Source: Actinomadura flavalba DSM 45200 (lineage in GTDB: Bacteria; Actinomycetota; Actinomycetes; Streptosporangiales; Streptosporangiaceae). Taken from it: a stretch of 64,000 nt of DNA. Below the pieces are notes generated by a model. It saw only the letters and a program-made list of their open reading frames with translations. It was not told where the DNA came from and did no database searches. Of the stretch, positions 1-9,587 are shown one piece after another. The stretch spans positions 248,001-312,000 of the forward strand of contig NZ_KB894094.1 of assembly GCF_000374305.1 (NCBI RefSeq). Reading direction: 5' to 3'. A program made the position numbers and the translations under genes. Every line of letters begins with the position of its first letter. Position 1 is the first letter of the stretch.

Positions 1-1224
<1,224 letters not shown>

Positions 1225-1492
1225 CGGGGTCCGTTCGCAAACTCGCTGATGGGCAGGGTGGAGCGACGGCGGAGTACGCCGTGTCCCATAGTCCCATGTC
1301 CTCCGGGATGCTCCGTGCAGCCCCTCCACGCGCCAGGATTCGCGGGGGCGCGCCGTCGTTGGTAAGCTCGCAACCTGCGTGTGGCGTAGCGTCGTGCCCT
1401 GGGGCACCGTCCGCCCCCGTTCACCCCTTCGTCAGAGCCTGTCCCGCTGCCTGCGGCAGGCCCGGATCGCAACCAAGCTGAGGCACTACGAC

Positions 1493-1759
1493 GTGGCTAA
1501 CATCAAGTCCCAGATCAAGCGGAACAAGCAGAACGAGAAGGCCCGGCTGCGCAACAAGGCCGTCAAGTCCGAGCTGAAGTCGGCCATCCGCAAGTTCCGC
1601 GAGGCTGCGGACGCGGGCAACGCCGACCAGGCCGTCGAGGCGCAGCGCGCCGCGGCCCGCAAGCTCGACAAGGCCGCCAGCAAGGGCGTCATCCACAAGA
1701 ACCAGGCCGCGAACCGCAAGTCGGCGATCGCCAAGCGCGCCGCCGAGCTGGCCAAGTAA
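1493..1759 (+). CDS. rpsT: 30S ribosomal protein S20
   Basis: Small-subunit protein bS20, which binds 16S rRNA early in assembly. The 88-residue product starts at GTG 1493 with (V)[17 protein letters not shown] and is rich in Lys, Arg and Ala, with the typical alpha-helical repeats and the [16 protein letters not shown] tail. A longer reading frame begins at 1379, but its extra 38 residues look non-coding and the family starts at (M)ANIKSQ. A purine-rich CTGAGG lies about 10 bases before the GTG. A strong hairpin follows at 1776-1816. S20 genes often use poor start codons as part of autoregulation; whether that applies here is inference. Confidence 0.96.
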   Translation: MANIKSQIKRNKQNEKARLRNKAVKSELKSAIRKFREAADAGNADQAVEAQRAAARKLDKAASKGVIHKNQAANRKSAIAKRAAELAK

Positions 1760-1775
1760 GGCCCACGCGACGTCC

Positions 1776-1816
1776 GGCGAAGCCGCGGCCCCTGATGCGG
1801 GTGCCGCGGCTTCGCC
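1776..1816 (+). terminator. Hairpin terminator after rpsT
   Basis: A perfect 14-base inverted repeat (GGCGAAGCCGCGGC at 1776-1789 and its complement at 1803-1816) encloses a 13-base loop, 16 bases past the rpsT stop and just before kptA. There is no T-run, as is usual for high-GC actinobacterial terminators. Confidence 0.75.
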
Positions 1817-1832
1817 GTTCGCGTTCCCTGCC

Positions 1833-2357
1833 ATGGACGACGTGCGGGTCTCCAAGTACCTGTCGCGGCTGCTGCGGCACCGCCCGGACGGGCTGACCAT
1901 CGACGCCGCCGGATGGGCGCCGGTGGACGAGGTGCTGGCCGTCGCGCGGCGCGACGGCGTCCCGCTGACGCTCGACCGGCTGCGCCGGCTCGTCGCCGCC
2001 GACGCCAAGGGCCGGTACGCGTTCGACGCGTCCGGCCTGCTCGTCCGGGCGAACCAGGGGCACTCGATCCCGGTTCGGCTCGATCATCCCGTCGCCGCGC
2101 CGCCGCCCGTGCTGTACCACGGCACGACGACGCGGCACCTGCCCGCGATCCGCCGCGACGGGCTGCTCCCGGGGCGGCGGCACGCCGTCCACCTCTCCCC
2201 CGACGCCGCGACCGCCACCGCCGTCGGCCGCCGCCACGGCCCGCCCGTCGTCCTGGAGATCGACGCCGCCGCGATGCACGCCGACGGCCACGTCTTCCAC
2301 CACACCCCGAACGGCGTCTGGCTCACCGCATCGGTCCTTCCGCGCTACCTGCACTGA
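1833..2357 (+). CDS. kptA: RNA 2'-phosphotransferase (Tpt1/KptA)
   Basis: NAD-dependent enzyme that moves a 2'-phosphate from RNA to NAD+, releasing ADP-ribose 1'',2''-cyclic phosphate. The 174-residue product has the N-terminal winged-helix half (SKYLSRLLRHRP at residues 7-18, YAFD) and the C-terminal ADP-ribosyltransferase half (RANQGHS, LYHGTTTRHLPAI, VHLS). Size is normal for bacterial members. In fungi the enzyme acts in tRNA splicing; its bacterial substrate is not settled. No RNA ligase lies next to it. The last ~25 codons plus the stop recur three times, decayed, immediately downstream (2358-2806). Confidence 0.93.
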   Translation: MDDVRVSKYLSRLLRHRPDGLTIDAAGWAPVDEVLAVARRDGVPLTLDRLRRLVAADAKGRYAFDASGLLVRANQGHSIPVRLDHPVAAPPPVLYHGTTTRHLPAIRRDGLLPGRRHAVHLSPDAATATAVGRRHGPPVVLEIDAAAMHADGHVFHHTPNGVWLTASVLPRYLH

Positions 2358-2806
2358 CGACGGCACGAACCGGCACCGCCGTCCCGGTCCAGCCGGACGC
2401 AGGGCTGCGAGCCGGACAGACAGACGCCACCCGCTGTAAGGCGGGAAGGGCTTACACCGCACACCCCAACGGCGCCCGGCTCACCACGGCACAGATCAGC
2501 ACGGCCGCCCCGGCCCACTCACCCCGCCGACCGGCGACACGACAGACCACCACCGGACAAGAAGACGCCACCCGATACACATCAACGGGCGCGTCCTCCA
2601 GGCCACGCCGAACGGCGCCTGACCCAGCGCGTCGACTCCATCCCACTACCTGCGCTGACGATGGCACAGGCCAGCACCGCCGTCCCGGACCACTCGCCCA
2701 CGCCCGAACGCCGCCGACAGACCGCCACCGACGGGCATGTCCTCCACCCCACGCCGGACGGCGCCCGGCTCAGCGCGTCGGTTCCGCCCCGCTACCTACT
2801 GACGGT
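2358..2806 (+). repeat. Three decayed tandem copies of the kptA 3' end
   Basis: This gene-poor stretch holds imperfect tandem units of roughly 130-170 bases. Each carries a version of the end of kptA (peptide form DGHV-H-TPNG-W-L-ASV-PRYL, then TGA) and the sequence that follows the stop (TGACGAYGGCAC...CACCGCCGTCCCGG). The last copies are recognisable at about 2583-2655 and 2731-2806, where translation gives DGHVLHPTPDGARLSASVPP then RYLL. A more eroded copy is centred on 2460-2530. The final copy runs into the stop codon of the convergent HAD-like gene. In-frame stops and indels make these non-coding. Confidence 0.75.
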
Positions 2807-3307
2807 GGCGCGGATCAGGGCGGCCGTCCGAGGCCAGTCGGCCGCGTCCTGGACGCCGGGCGGGGGCGCGGCGGGCTGCGGGCCGAACAGGAAGCGGTGC
2901 GGGACGACGCCCTCCAGCGCCCGGTGGACGTCCGGCCGGTCGTCGATCATGTGGGTGATGCCCAGTTCGCGGCAGTGTCCGGCCTTGTCGGCGCGGCGGC
3001 GGCAGAACCGGACGTTCTCCCGGGGCAGGCCCGTGCGGGCGTAGAAGTCGTGATGGTCGAGCCAGGCGAGGGTGCGGAGGCGGATGCGCTCGCCGCACTT
3101 GGAGATGATCCACGCGCGTCCGCCGAAGAGGTCGACCAGGCCCGGCACCGCCTCCCACATGCCCGGTGTCGCCTGGGACGCGAGCGCCTGCGCGTCGTCG
3201 CCGCCGAGGAAGACGGTGTCCTGGTCGCCGGGGGCGAGGGCGCCGCCGTGCACGACGCGTCCGAAGTCGATGCCGAGCCGGGTGATGTGCTGTTCGTGAG
3301 CGTTCAT
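2792..3307 (-). CDS. HAD-like hydrolase-fold protein
   Basis: A 171-residue protein of the HAD superfamily type, common but uncharacterised in actinomycetes. It starts LGIDFGRVVHGG, corresponding to HAD motif I with the usual second Asp replaced (D-F-G instead of D-x-D). It continues through a region like motif II/III (WIISKCGERIRLRTLAWL, FCRRRADKAGHCRELGI) to THMIDDRPDVH, a motif IV-like acidic pair. The loss of the general acid/base Asp suggests a non-classical or absent phosphatase activity; that is inference. The gene diverges from the LysR gene with 70 bases between starts, so it is a plausible target of that regulator. Confidence 0.7.
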   Translation of the reverse strand: MNAHEQHITRLGIDFGRVVHGGALAPGDQDTVFLGGDDAQALASQATPGMWEAVPGLVDLFGGRAWIISKCGERIRLRTLAWLDHHDFYARTGLPRENVRFCRRRADKAGHCRELGITHMIDDRPDVHRALEGVVPHRFLFGPQPAAPPPGVQDAADWPRTAALIRATVSR

Positions 3308-3340
3308 GCCGTTCAGCGTCCCGCCCGCCGGACGGCGGGA

Positions 3341-3372
3341 GAACTATGGATCGGTGCGGGAACTATAGGTTC
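3341..3372. promoter_or_regulatory. Repeated GAACTAT sites in the HAD/LysR divergent promoter
   Basis: Between the divergent starts (3307 and 3378) the sequence GAACTAT occurs twice in direct orientation (3341-3347 and 3360-3366). The second is part of GAACTATAGGTTC, with GAAC/GTTC arms. AT-rich sites 19 bases apart in a GC-rich intergenic region are typical of LysR binding, but the assignment is by position only. Confidence 0.45.
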
Positions 3373-3377
3373 AAGCT

Positions 3378-4238
3378 ATGGATCTCTCGCGGGTCTCCAC
3401 GGACGCGCTCGCCGCCTTCGCGGTGTTCGCCGAGCATCGGAACTTCACCCGGGCGGCGGAGGAGCTGCGGATCTCGCAGCCGTCGCTGCACGCGAAGATC
3501 CGCAAGCTGGGCGTCTCGCTGGGGCGTCCGCTGTACGTGCGGCGGGGGCGGCGGCTCGACCTGACGCCCGAGGGCGAGGCGGTGGCACGGTTCGCGCGCG
3601 AGCTGGACGCCCGGGTGGGCGCGTTCCTCACCGAGATGCGCGGCGCGGCGCCGACGCGGGCGCCCGTCCTGGCGGCGGGCGAGGGCGCGTACCTCTACCT
3701 GCTGGGCCCGGCGGTGCGGGCGCTTCCCGGGCTGCGGCTGATCAACGGCGACCGGGCCCGCGCGCTCGGCGCGGTCCGCACGGGCCGCGCGGACGTCGGC
3801 GTCGCCGTCCTGGACGTGCTCCCGGCGGACCTGGAGACCGTCCTGCTGGCCCGCTACCCGCAGGTGCTGGCGATGCCCGACGACCACCCGCTGACCGCAC
3901 GCGCGACCCTCACCCTGCGCGACCTGACGTCGGCGCACCTGGTCATGCCGCCGCCGCACGGCCCGCACCGCGTCGCGCTGGAACGGGCCCTGCACGCGGC
4001 GTCCGTCCGCTGGACCACGGCCGTCGAGGCCCACGGCTGGCCCCTCATCCTGCACTTCGTAGCCCTCGGCGTCGGCCTGGCCGTCGTCAACGGCTGCGCC
4101 TCCCCGCCCCCAGGCGTCACCACACGCCCCCTGACCGACCTCCCACCCGTCCCCTACCACGCCTTCCACCTCCCCACCCGCACCAACACCCCCGCCACCA
4201 CCACCCTCCTCACCACAATCACCACCCACCTCCCCTGA
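3378..4238 (+). CDS. LysR-family transcriptional regulator
   Basis: A 286-residue regulator with an N-terminal winged helix-turn-helix at residues 8-66 (ALAAFAVFAEHRNFTRAAEEL, SQPSLHAKIRKL, LYVRRGRRLDLTPEGE). A periplasmic-binding-like effector domain follows from about residue 90. The end is Thr/Pro-rich (TRTNTPATTTLLTTITTHLP), and its codons shift to ACC/CCC repeats that merge with the low-complexity sequence past the stop. Divergence from the HAD-like gene suggests it controls that gene and itself. The effector is unknown. Confidence 0.85.
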   Translation: MDLSRVSTDALAAFAVFAEHRNFTRAAEELRISQPSLHAKIRKLGVSLGRPLYVRRGRRLDLTPEGEAVARFARELDARVGAFLTEMRGAAPTRAPVLAAGEGAYLYLLGPAVRALPGLRLINGDRARALGAVRTGRADVGVAVLDVLPADLETVLLARYPQVLAMPDDHPLTARATLTLRDLTSAHLVMPPPHGPHRVALERALHAASVRWTTAVEAHGWPLILHFVALGVGLAVVNGCASPPPGVTTRPLTDLPPVPYHAFHLPTRTNTPATTTLLTTITTHLP

Positions 4239-4823
4239 ACCACAACCCCACCAACCAGCCCAACACTCACCCGGCAACCCGCACACCATCCGCCCCCCAG
4301 ACAGAGAACAAACCGAACATCAGAACCACGAACATCCCCACCCCACACGCGCCATCAGCCCACGGAGCCGCGACACACAGAACGTCGCCAAACAAGTGAC
4401 AACGACCCAACACACGTCAACGCGCAACGCCAGCACACAACAAGCGACACACCAGCACGACGACACACGACACGAGGCACGTCAGCACATCGGCGCGCAG
4501 CACGTCGGCGCGACACGTCGGCACGAGGAGGCCGCTCCCCGCCGCGTCAGCGCGCGGCGGCAGCGCGCGGGCAAGCGGCACGCTGACGCGGCGGGGAGCG
4601 GCACGTCGGTGCGGCGGCACGCGACACGTGGCGCATCGACACGAGGTGGCGTCGACGCGTGGCGCGTGGCAAGCGGCACGGCGGCGCCTGGCGCGTCAGC
4701 GCATGGGGCGTCGCGGGTGGGTCGGCGTCGCGGGTGGTCGGCGCGGGTGGGGTGGCGCGGGTGGGGCCTCGGCGGGTGGATCGGCGGGGCGTGGGGCGTT
4801 GGTAGGTGGGTGGGGTGGTTGGG
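4239..4823. repeat. Gene-free low-complexity region with a 22-base inverted repeat
   Basis: 585 bases between the convergent LysR and holA stops with no believable gene. The first third is C/A-rich. From about 4480 to 4720 short motifs such as GCACGTCGGCGCG and GGCACGCGACACGTGGCGC recur imperfectly. A perfect 22-base inverted repeat (4531-4552 with 4581-4602, 28-base loop) could form a very stable hairpin acting as a terminator for either flanking gene. Confidence 0.6.
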
Positions 4824-5804
4824 TTAGCGGAGGGAGCGGGCGGTGACGATGCGGGTGATGGTCTTTTCCAGGGCGTAGGCGGGGTCGGCGGCGGCGCCCT
4901 TGACGGCGGCGTCGGCCTCGGTGACGGCGGACATGGCCTGGGCGACGCCCTCGCCGGACCAGCCGCGGAGCTGCCGCTGGACGCGTTCGATCTTCCAGGG
5001 GGGCATGCCGAGGTCCTTGGCGAGCCCGGCGGCGCGGGCGCCGCGGGGAGCGCCGCCGACCTTGGCGAGGCCGCGGAGGCCCTGCGCGAGCGCGCTCACC
5101 AGCAGGACCGGCGCGACGCCGGTGGCCAGGGCCCAGCGGAGCTGTTCGAGGGCGCCGCCCAGGTCGCCCTCGATCGCCTTGTCGGCGACGGCGAAGCCGC
5201 TGACTTCGGCGCGTCCCCGGTAGTAGCGGGCGACGGCGACGTCGTCGACCTTGCCGCCGGTGTCGGCGACGAGCTGGCTGCACGCGCCCGCCAGCTCCCG
5301 CAGGTCGTTGCCGACGGCCTCCAGCAGGTTGCGCGCACCGTCGGCCGAGATCTTGCCCCCGGCCCGGCGGATCTCCGCGCGGATGAAGTCGACCCGCTCC
5401 CCCGTCTTGGTGACCTTGGGGCACGTGACCTTCCGGGCCCCCGCCTTGACGAGCCCGTCCACGAGCGCCTTGCCCTTGGCGCCCCCGTGGTGCACGGCGA
5501 TGAGCACGACCTCTTCGGCGGGCGCCTTGGCATACCCGAGCACCTCGGCCGTCAGGTCCTTCCCGAGGTCCTGTGCCGCCCGCAGCACGAGCACCTTGCT
5601 CTCCCCGAACAGCGAAGGCGACGTCAACTCCCCGATTCGCCCCGGCTCCAGCCCGCCGGGCGCCAGATCGAGCACCTCGGTCTCCGGGTCCGCGGCCCGC
5701 ACCGCCGCCACGACCTCCCCCACGGCCCGGTCGACCAGCAGTTCCTCGTCCCCGGCGATCACATGCAGTGCTTCAGACGCCACCCCCCAAGCATGCCACC
5801 CCAC
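4824..5804 (-). CDS. holA: DNA polymerase III subunit delta
   Basis: Clamp-loader subunit that opens the beta sliding clamp. The product is about 326 residues, usual for HolA. It has the N-terminal AAA+-like half (LHVIAGDEELLVDRAVGEVV, SLFGESKVLVLRAAQ), the mid region RELAGACSQLVADT and the C-terminal collar helices (PPWKIERVQRQLRGWS). No Walker A is expected in delta. Start choice: GTG 5804 has GAGG eight bases upstream; GTG 5810 and GTG 5783 are in-frame alternatives. It is the first of the leftward-reading holA / comEC / comEA block, with a repeat-filled 670-base gap before comEC. Confidence 0.93.
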   Translation of the reverse strand: MGWHAWGVASEALHVIAGDEELLVDRAVGEVVAAVRAADPETEVLDLAPGGLEPGRIGELTSPSLFGESKVLVLRAAQDLGKDLTAEVLGYAKAPAEEVVLIAVHHGGAKGKALVDGLVKAGARKVTCPKVTKTGERVDFIRAEIRRAGGKISADGARNLLEAVGNDLRELAGACSQLVADTGGKVDDVAVARYYRGRAEVSGFAVADKAIEGDLGGALEQLRWALATGVAPVLLVSALAQGLRGLAKVGGAPRGARAAGLAKDLGMPPWKIERVQRQLRGWSGEGVAQAMSAVTEADAAVKGAAADPAYALEKTITRIVTARSLR

Positions 5805-5987
5805 GACCACCCCTCACCCGCCTCCGCCCCGGTCGCCCCCTCATGCCACGACCCGACCGACGCCGCACCCGTGCCCGCCACCCACGGCCGAGCACACCCC
5901 CACGACGGCACTGCGAAACGGACGAGAGTCCGCGCGGCCCCGTCCCCCGCCCATGAATGCAGCGGCGGACGACGACGCTATGGGACG

Positions 5988-6240
5988 GGCCGACCGAACC
6001 GAACCGAACCGGGCCAAGCCGCACCGGACACCGAGCCGAGCCGGGCCAGGCCAGGCCAGGCCAGGCCGGGCCGGGCCAGGCCGAGCCAGGCCGGGCCAGG
6101 CCGGGCCAGGCCGGGCCAGGCCGGGCCAGGCCGGGCCAGGCCGAGCCGGGCCAGGCCGGGCCAGGCCGAGCCGGGCCGGGCCAGGCCGAGCCAGGCCGAG
6201 CCGGGCCAGGCCGAGCCGGGCCAGGCCGAGCCGGGGTAGG
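5988..6240. repeat. Pentanucleotide array (RGGCC/GAGCC), about 40 units
   Basis: From 6033 to 6232 the sequence is an uninterrupted series of forty 5-base units, each AGGCC, GGGCC or GAGCC, with looser GAACC/GGGCC/AAGCC units back to about 5988. Because 5 is not a multiple of 3, every frame reads as the same Gly-Pro-Ala-Arg-rich peptide; those long open frames are artefacts. It lies between holA and comEC. Confidence 0.9.
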
Positions 6241-6473
6241 CCCGGCATGGTCCTCCGGCACATGGGTTCGCTCATCCGCGACAACGTGCGGGACGGACCG
6301 TGGTCCACGCGGCGCGGTCCCCGGGCCTATGGGTCAACGGCCCGCGACGACGGTGCGGGGCGGGACGGGCGGTGCTCTACGCTGCGGCGTCCTCCGGCCA
6401 TGGGTTCAACGGTCCGCGACGGCGTCGTGGGCCGGGTTGTGGTGTGCGCGGTGGGGTTCTCTGGCTCATGGGT
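6241..6473. repeat. ~69-base tandem repeats derived from the comEC 3' end
   Basis: The motif CATGGGTTC-A-CGG-CCGCGACG recurs at 6261, 6327, 6399 and 6467, spacing about 66-72 bases. The fourth copy contains the real comEC stop codon (6474-6476 on the minus strand). The other three are mutated copies of the last codons of comEC plus adjacent sequence, with some 45 bases alignable in each. No open frame here looks coding. Confidence 0.7.
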
Positions 6474-8843
6474 TCAGCGGCGGGTGACGACTACGAGGCC
6501 GGGACGGGCGGGGACGATGGCGAGGTCGCCCTGCTGGTCGGTGCGGTGGACGCGCATGTGCAGTGAACGCAGGAGGGTCAGGGTGGTGGGGGCCGGGTGG
6601 CCGTAGTCGTTGTCCCGGCCCGCTGAGACGAGGGCCAGGGGTGCGCGGGTGGCGGCGAGGAACGGGGCGTGCTGTGTCTTCGAGCCATGGTGCGGAACCT
6701 TCAAGACATCGACGGGTGGGACGTGGGGTGTCAGGGCGCGTTGGGCGTCGTCCTCCAGGTCGCCGGTGAGCAGGGCGGAGAAGCGTGGGTGACGAGCCAG
6801 CAGGACGATGCTCGCGTCGTTGATCGTGGTGCCGTCGGTGGCGACGGTGAGCGGTGGGCCGTCGATGCGTGGGGCGAGCACCGTCAGGGTGAGGGCGCCG
6901 ATGCGCCACGTCTGGCCGGGGTGGCTGCCGTGCCGGATCAGGCCGCCGGTGTCGCGGCCGTCCCGGGCACCGCTCCGCGGTGTCGTCAGGACGGTGTGCA
7001 CGCTCCGTCCGGAACGGACGCCGCGTACGCCGCCGGTGTGGTCGGCGTGCGGATGGGTGAGGACTAGCAGCGGGACCGTCCGCACATTCAGGCGACGCAG
7101 GCAGCCGTCGACGGGGTGCGGGTCCGGGCCGGTGTCGACGACGACCGCCTGGCCCGCGACGCCCGTCGCCAGGACGAGCGCGTCCCCCTGCCCCACGTCG
7201 CACGCGACCAGCAGCCAGCCCGGCGGCGGCCAGCCGGGTGACACGGCCCGCAGCAGGAGCACCGCGACCGCGACGCCCGCCAGGGTGGCGGACGCGAGCA
7301 CCAGCAGCGCGCGGTGGCGCAGGATCAGCACCGCCGCGACACACGCCGCGAGCGCCGCGGCGGCTCCCGGAAGGCCCGCCGGCCACGGCAGCGTCGCGTA
7401 CGGCAGGGCGGCCGTCGTCCGGGCGACCCCGGCGATCCAGCCGACCGCCAGGCCCGCCGGCCACGCGATCACCTGCGCGACGGGCAGCGCCACGAGCGCC
7501 GTGACCGCTGCGATCGCGCCGAGGATCGTCGCCGGCGCGACGGCCGGTGCGGCGAGCAGGTTGGCGACGATCGCCAGCACGCCCAGTTCGCCCGACAGTG
7601 TGACGAGCAGCGGCGCCACCGCGAGCTGCGCGGCGGCGGCCACGGCCACGGCGTCGGCCAGCGGCGCGGGCAGCCGACGCCGCAGCCTCTCCCGCCACGG
7701 CGGCGCGAGGACCAGCAGCCCGGCGGTCGCGAGCACCGACAGCGCGAACCCGTAGGAGCGCGCGAGCGCGGGATCGAGCAGGACGAGGACGACGACCGCC
7801 GCGCAGAGGGCCGGGACGCCTTGCCGCTGGCGTCCGCTCAGGAGCGCGAGCAGCCCGATCAACCCCATGACGGTCGCGCGAAGGACGCTCGGCTCCGGCC
7901 GGACCACGACCACGAAGACCAGGACCGCGCCCACCGCGACGAGCGTCGCCGTGCGGCGGCGCGCGCCGAGGAAGCCGCACACGCCGAGGACGGCTCCGAT
8001 GACGATCGCGAGGTTGGCGCCCGACACCACCAGCAGATGTGTCAGCCCGGCCGTGCGGAACGCCTCGGTGAGCGACCGGTCCAGCCCCGAGGTGTCGCCC
8101 ACGACCAGCCCCGGCAGCACCGCCCGCTGGTCGCCGGGCAGGTGGGCGACCGCCGCTCGCAGCCGCGCCCGCACGTGCTCGGCCGCCCGCTGCACCCGGG
8201 ACGGCTCCCCGATCGCGACCGGCGGCCCCCGCACCACGATCACCGCCGCCAGCAACTCACCTCCGCGCGGAGGCACGAACTTCCCCGTCACGCGCACCCG
8301 GGTACTCGGCACCAGGGTTCGCCACCGCTCGTCATAGGCGACCAGCAGCACCGGCACCCGAACCCGAACCCGCCCCATGTCCCCGCTCGGCCCGAACACC
8401 TCGGCCCGCGCCCGGACGATCACCGTCTGCCGCGCTCCCCGGTGCGTCACCAGCGGATCGCCGGTCACGACCACCTCGGCCGTTCCCCGCCTCTCCCCGG
8501 CCGCCGCCGCCCGCACCGGCCCGCTCCCCACCGCCGCGACCCGCACGCCGACCGCGGCCGCCGATCCCGCGACGCACATCAATGCCACCCCCACCGCCAC
8601 GCGTCCCCGTGCCACGACCACCAACGCCCCCACCGCGCACGCCAACGCGACCGCGCCCCCGACCACCGGCCGCACGCCCACCACGACGACGGCCGTCCCC
8701 CACACCGCGACCGCCGGGACCACCAACCGCACATCCACCGGCCCCCGACCCGCCACCGTCCCGGCATCCACCACACCCCCCACAAGCTTCATCCGGCTCC
8801 CCATCCCTCCAGCCACCGTTCCGCCCCACCAACGCGACCCCAC
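6474..8843 (-). CDS. comEC: ComEC/Rec2 competence-type membrane protein
   Basis: Channel-type membrane protein that in competent bacteria passes single-stranded DNA through the inner membrane. About 789 residues with three parts. An N-terminal membrane/OB part is followed by the competence core with many hydrophobic helices (GLTHLLVVSGANLAIVIGAV, GFALSVLATAGLLVL). The C-terminal metallo-beta-lactamase-like domain keeps its signature (CDVGQGDALVL, THPHADHTGG, LLTGDLEDD, VPHHGS). The domain is complete, so a nuclease role for it is possible. comEA lies upstream on the same strand, separated by a 740-base repeat region. ATG 8843 is uncertain; Met at residue 14 or 18 would also serve. Competence is not established for most such actinomycetes. 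Confidence 0.93.
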   Translation of the reverse strand: MGSRWWGGTVAGGMGSRMKLVGGVVDAGTVAGRGPVDVRLVVPAVAVWGTAVVVVGVRPVVGGAVALACAVGALVVVARGRVAVGVALMCVAGSAAAVGVRVAAVGSGPVRAAAAGERRGTAEVVVTGDPLVTHRGARQTVIVRARAEVFGPSGDMGRVRVRVPVLLVAYDERWRTLVPSTRVRVTGKFVPPRGGELLAAVIVVRGPPVAIGEPSRVQRAAEHVRARLRAAVAHLPGDQRAVLPGLVVGDTSGLDRSLTEAFRTAGLTHLLVVSGANLAIVIGAVLGVCGFLGARRRTATLVAVGAVLVFVVVVRPEPSVLRATVMGLIGLLALLSGRQRQGVPALCAAVVVLVLLDPALARSYGFALSVLATAGLLVLAPPWRERLRRRLPAPLADAVAVAAAAQLAVAPLLVTLSGELGVLAIVANLLAAPAVAPATILGAIAAVTALVALPVAQVIAWPAGLAVGWIAGVARTTAALPYATLPWPAGLPGAAAALAACVAAVLILRHRALLVLASATLAGVAVAVLLLRAVSPGWPPPGWLLVACDVGQGDALVLATGVAGQAVVVDTGPDPHPVDGCLRRLNVRTVPLLVLTHPHADHTGGVRGVRSGRSVHTVLTTPRSGARDGRDTGGLIRHGSHPGQTWRIGALTLTVLAPRIDGPPLTVATDGTTINDASIVLLARHPRFSALLTGDLEDDAQRALTPHVPPVDVLKVPHHGSKTQHAPFLAATRAPLALVSAGRDNDYGHPAPTTLTLLRSLHMRVHRTDQQGDLAIVPARPGLVVVTRR

Positions 8844-9587
8844 CGACCGCGCACCTCACGACCCGCCGCCCCGAACCGCATCCCTCCTGACCGCGTGCCT
8901 CCACACCGCGCGTCTGTGACCCGACGCGGCCACGCCGGGCCTCTCCTTGCCGGGGGCCTTCAGACTGGGTGCCTCCCAGCCGGGCGCCTCCCAGCAGGCG
9001 CCCCTGACCGGACGCTTGGTGGCGAAGCGCCTTCAGACCGGGCGCCTCCAAGCCGGGCGCCTCCAAGCCGGGCGCCTCCTGGCTCAGCGCCTTCGGGCCG
9101 CGCATCTCCACACCGCGCGCCGCCGGACCGGGCCTCTCCCGGCCCGGCGTCTTCAGACCAGGCGCCTTCCAACCGGGCGCATCCAGTCCACGCGCCTCCG
9201 CACCGGGCACCTCCAGACCAGGCGCCTTCAGCCCGCGCGCCTCCACACCGCGCGCCGCGACGCCGCGCACCTCCGCGCAACGCGCCGCCGGACCGCGCGC
9301 CGCCGGACCGGCCCCTCCTGGCCCGGCGCCTTCCAACTGGGCGCATCCAGACCCGGCGCCTTCACATCGCGCCTGTGACCCGGCGTCTCCTGACGCGGTG
9401 CCTGCTGGCCATGCGGCTCTGCTCTTCCGTGGGGCGTAGGAGCATCGACGGGTCGCGTGTTCGGGCTGGTGGGAGGGCCTTTCGTCGGCGGAGCGCGTGC
9501 GGGTCGGTGAGAAGGCGCCTTTCGGTGGGCCGCGTGTCTGTGGGTCGTTCGGGCTCGGCTTCGGGTGGGGCTTGTGGGTGTGCGGGT
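8844..9587. repeat. 15-base minisatellite between comEC and comEA
   Basis: From about 8880 to 9400 the sequence is built of imperfect 15-base units of the type GGGCGCCTCCAAGCC, some 30 copies, with neighbours more alike than distant ones. Being a multiple of 3, it gives long open frames on both strands reading as five-residue repeats (for example GRLQA GRLLA, or ARGLE APGLD on the minus strand), a superficial likeness to pentapeptide-repeat proteins. No ribosome binding site or fixed frame supports expression. 9400-9587 holds looser repeats (GGCGCCTTTCGGTGGGCCGC) and no gene. Confidence 0.75.

Noticed and set aside
1913..4399. Very long plus-strand frame of 828 codons
   Set aside because: Arg/Pro/Ala noise crossing kptA, the repeats, the HAD gene and LysR; a GC-driven shadow.
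5957..6487. Frames encoding PGQAEPGRARPGQ repeats
   Set aside because: Product of the 5-base array, the same in all frames; no start signals.
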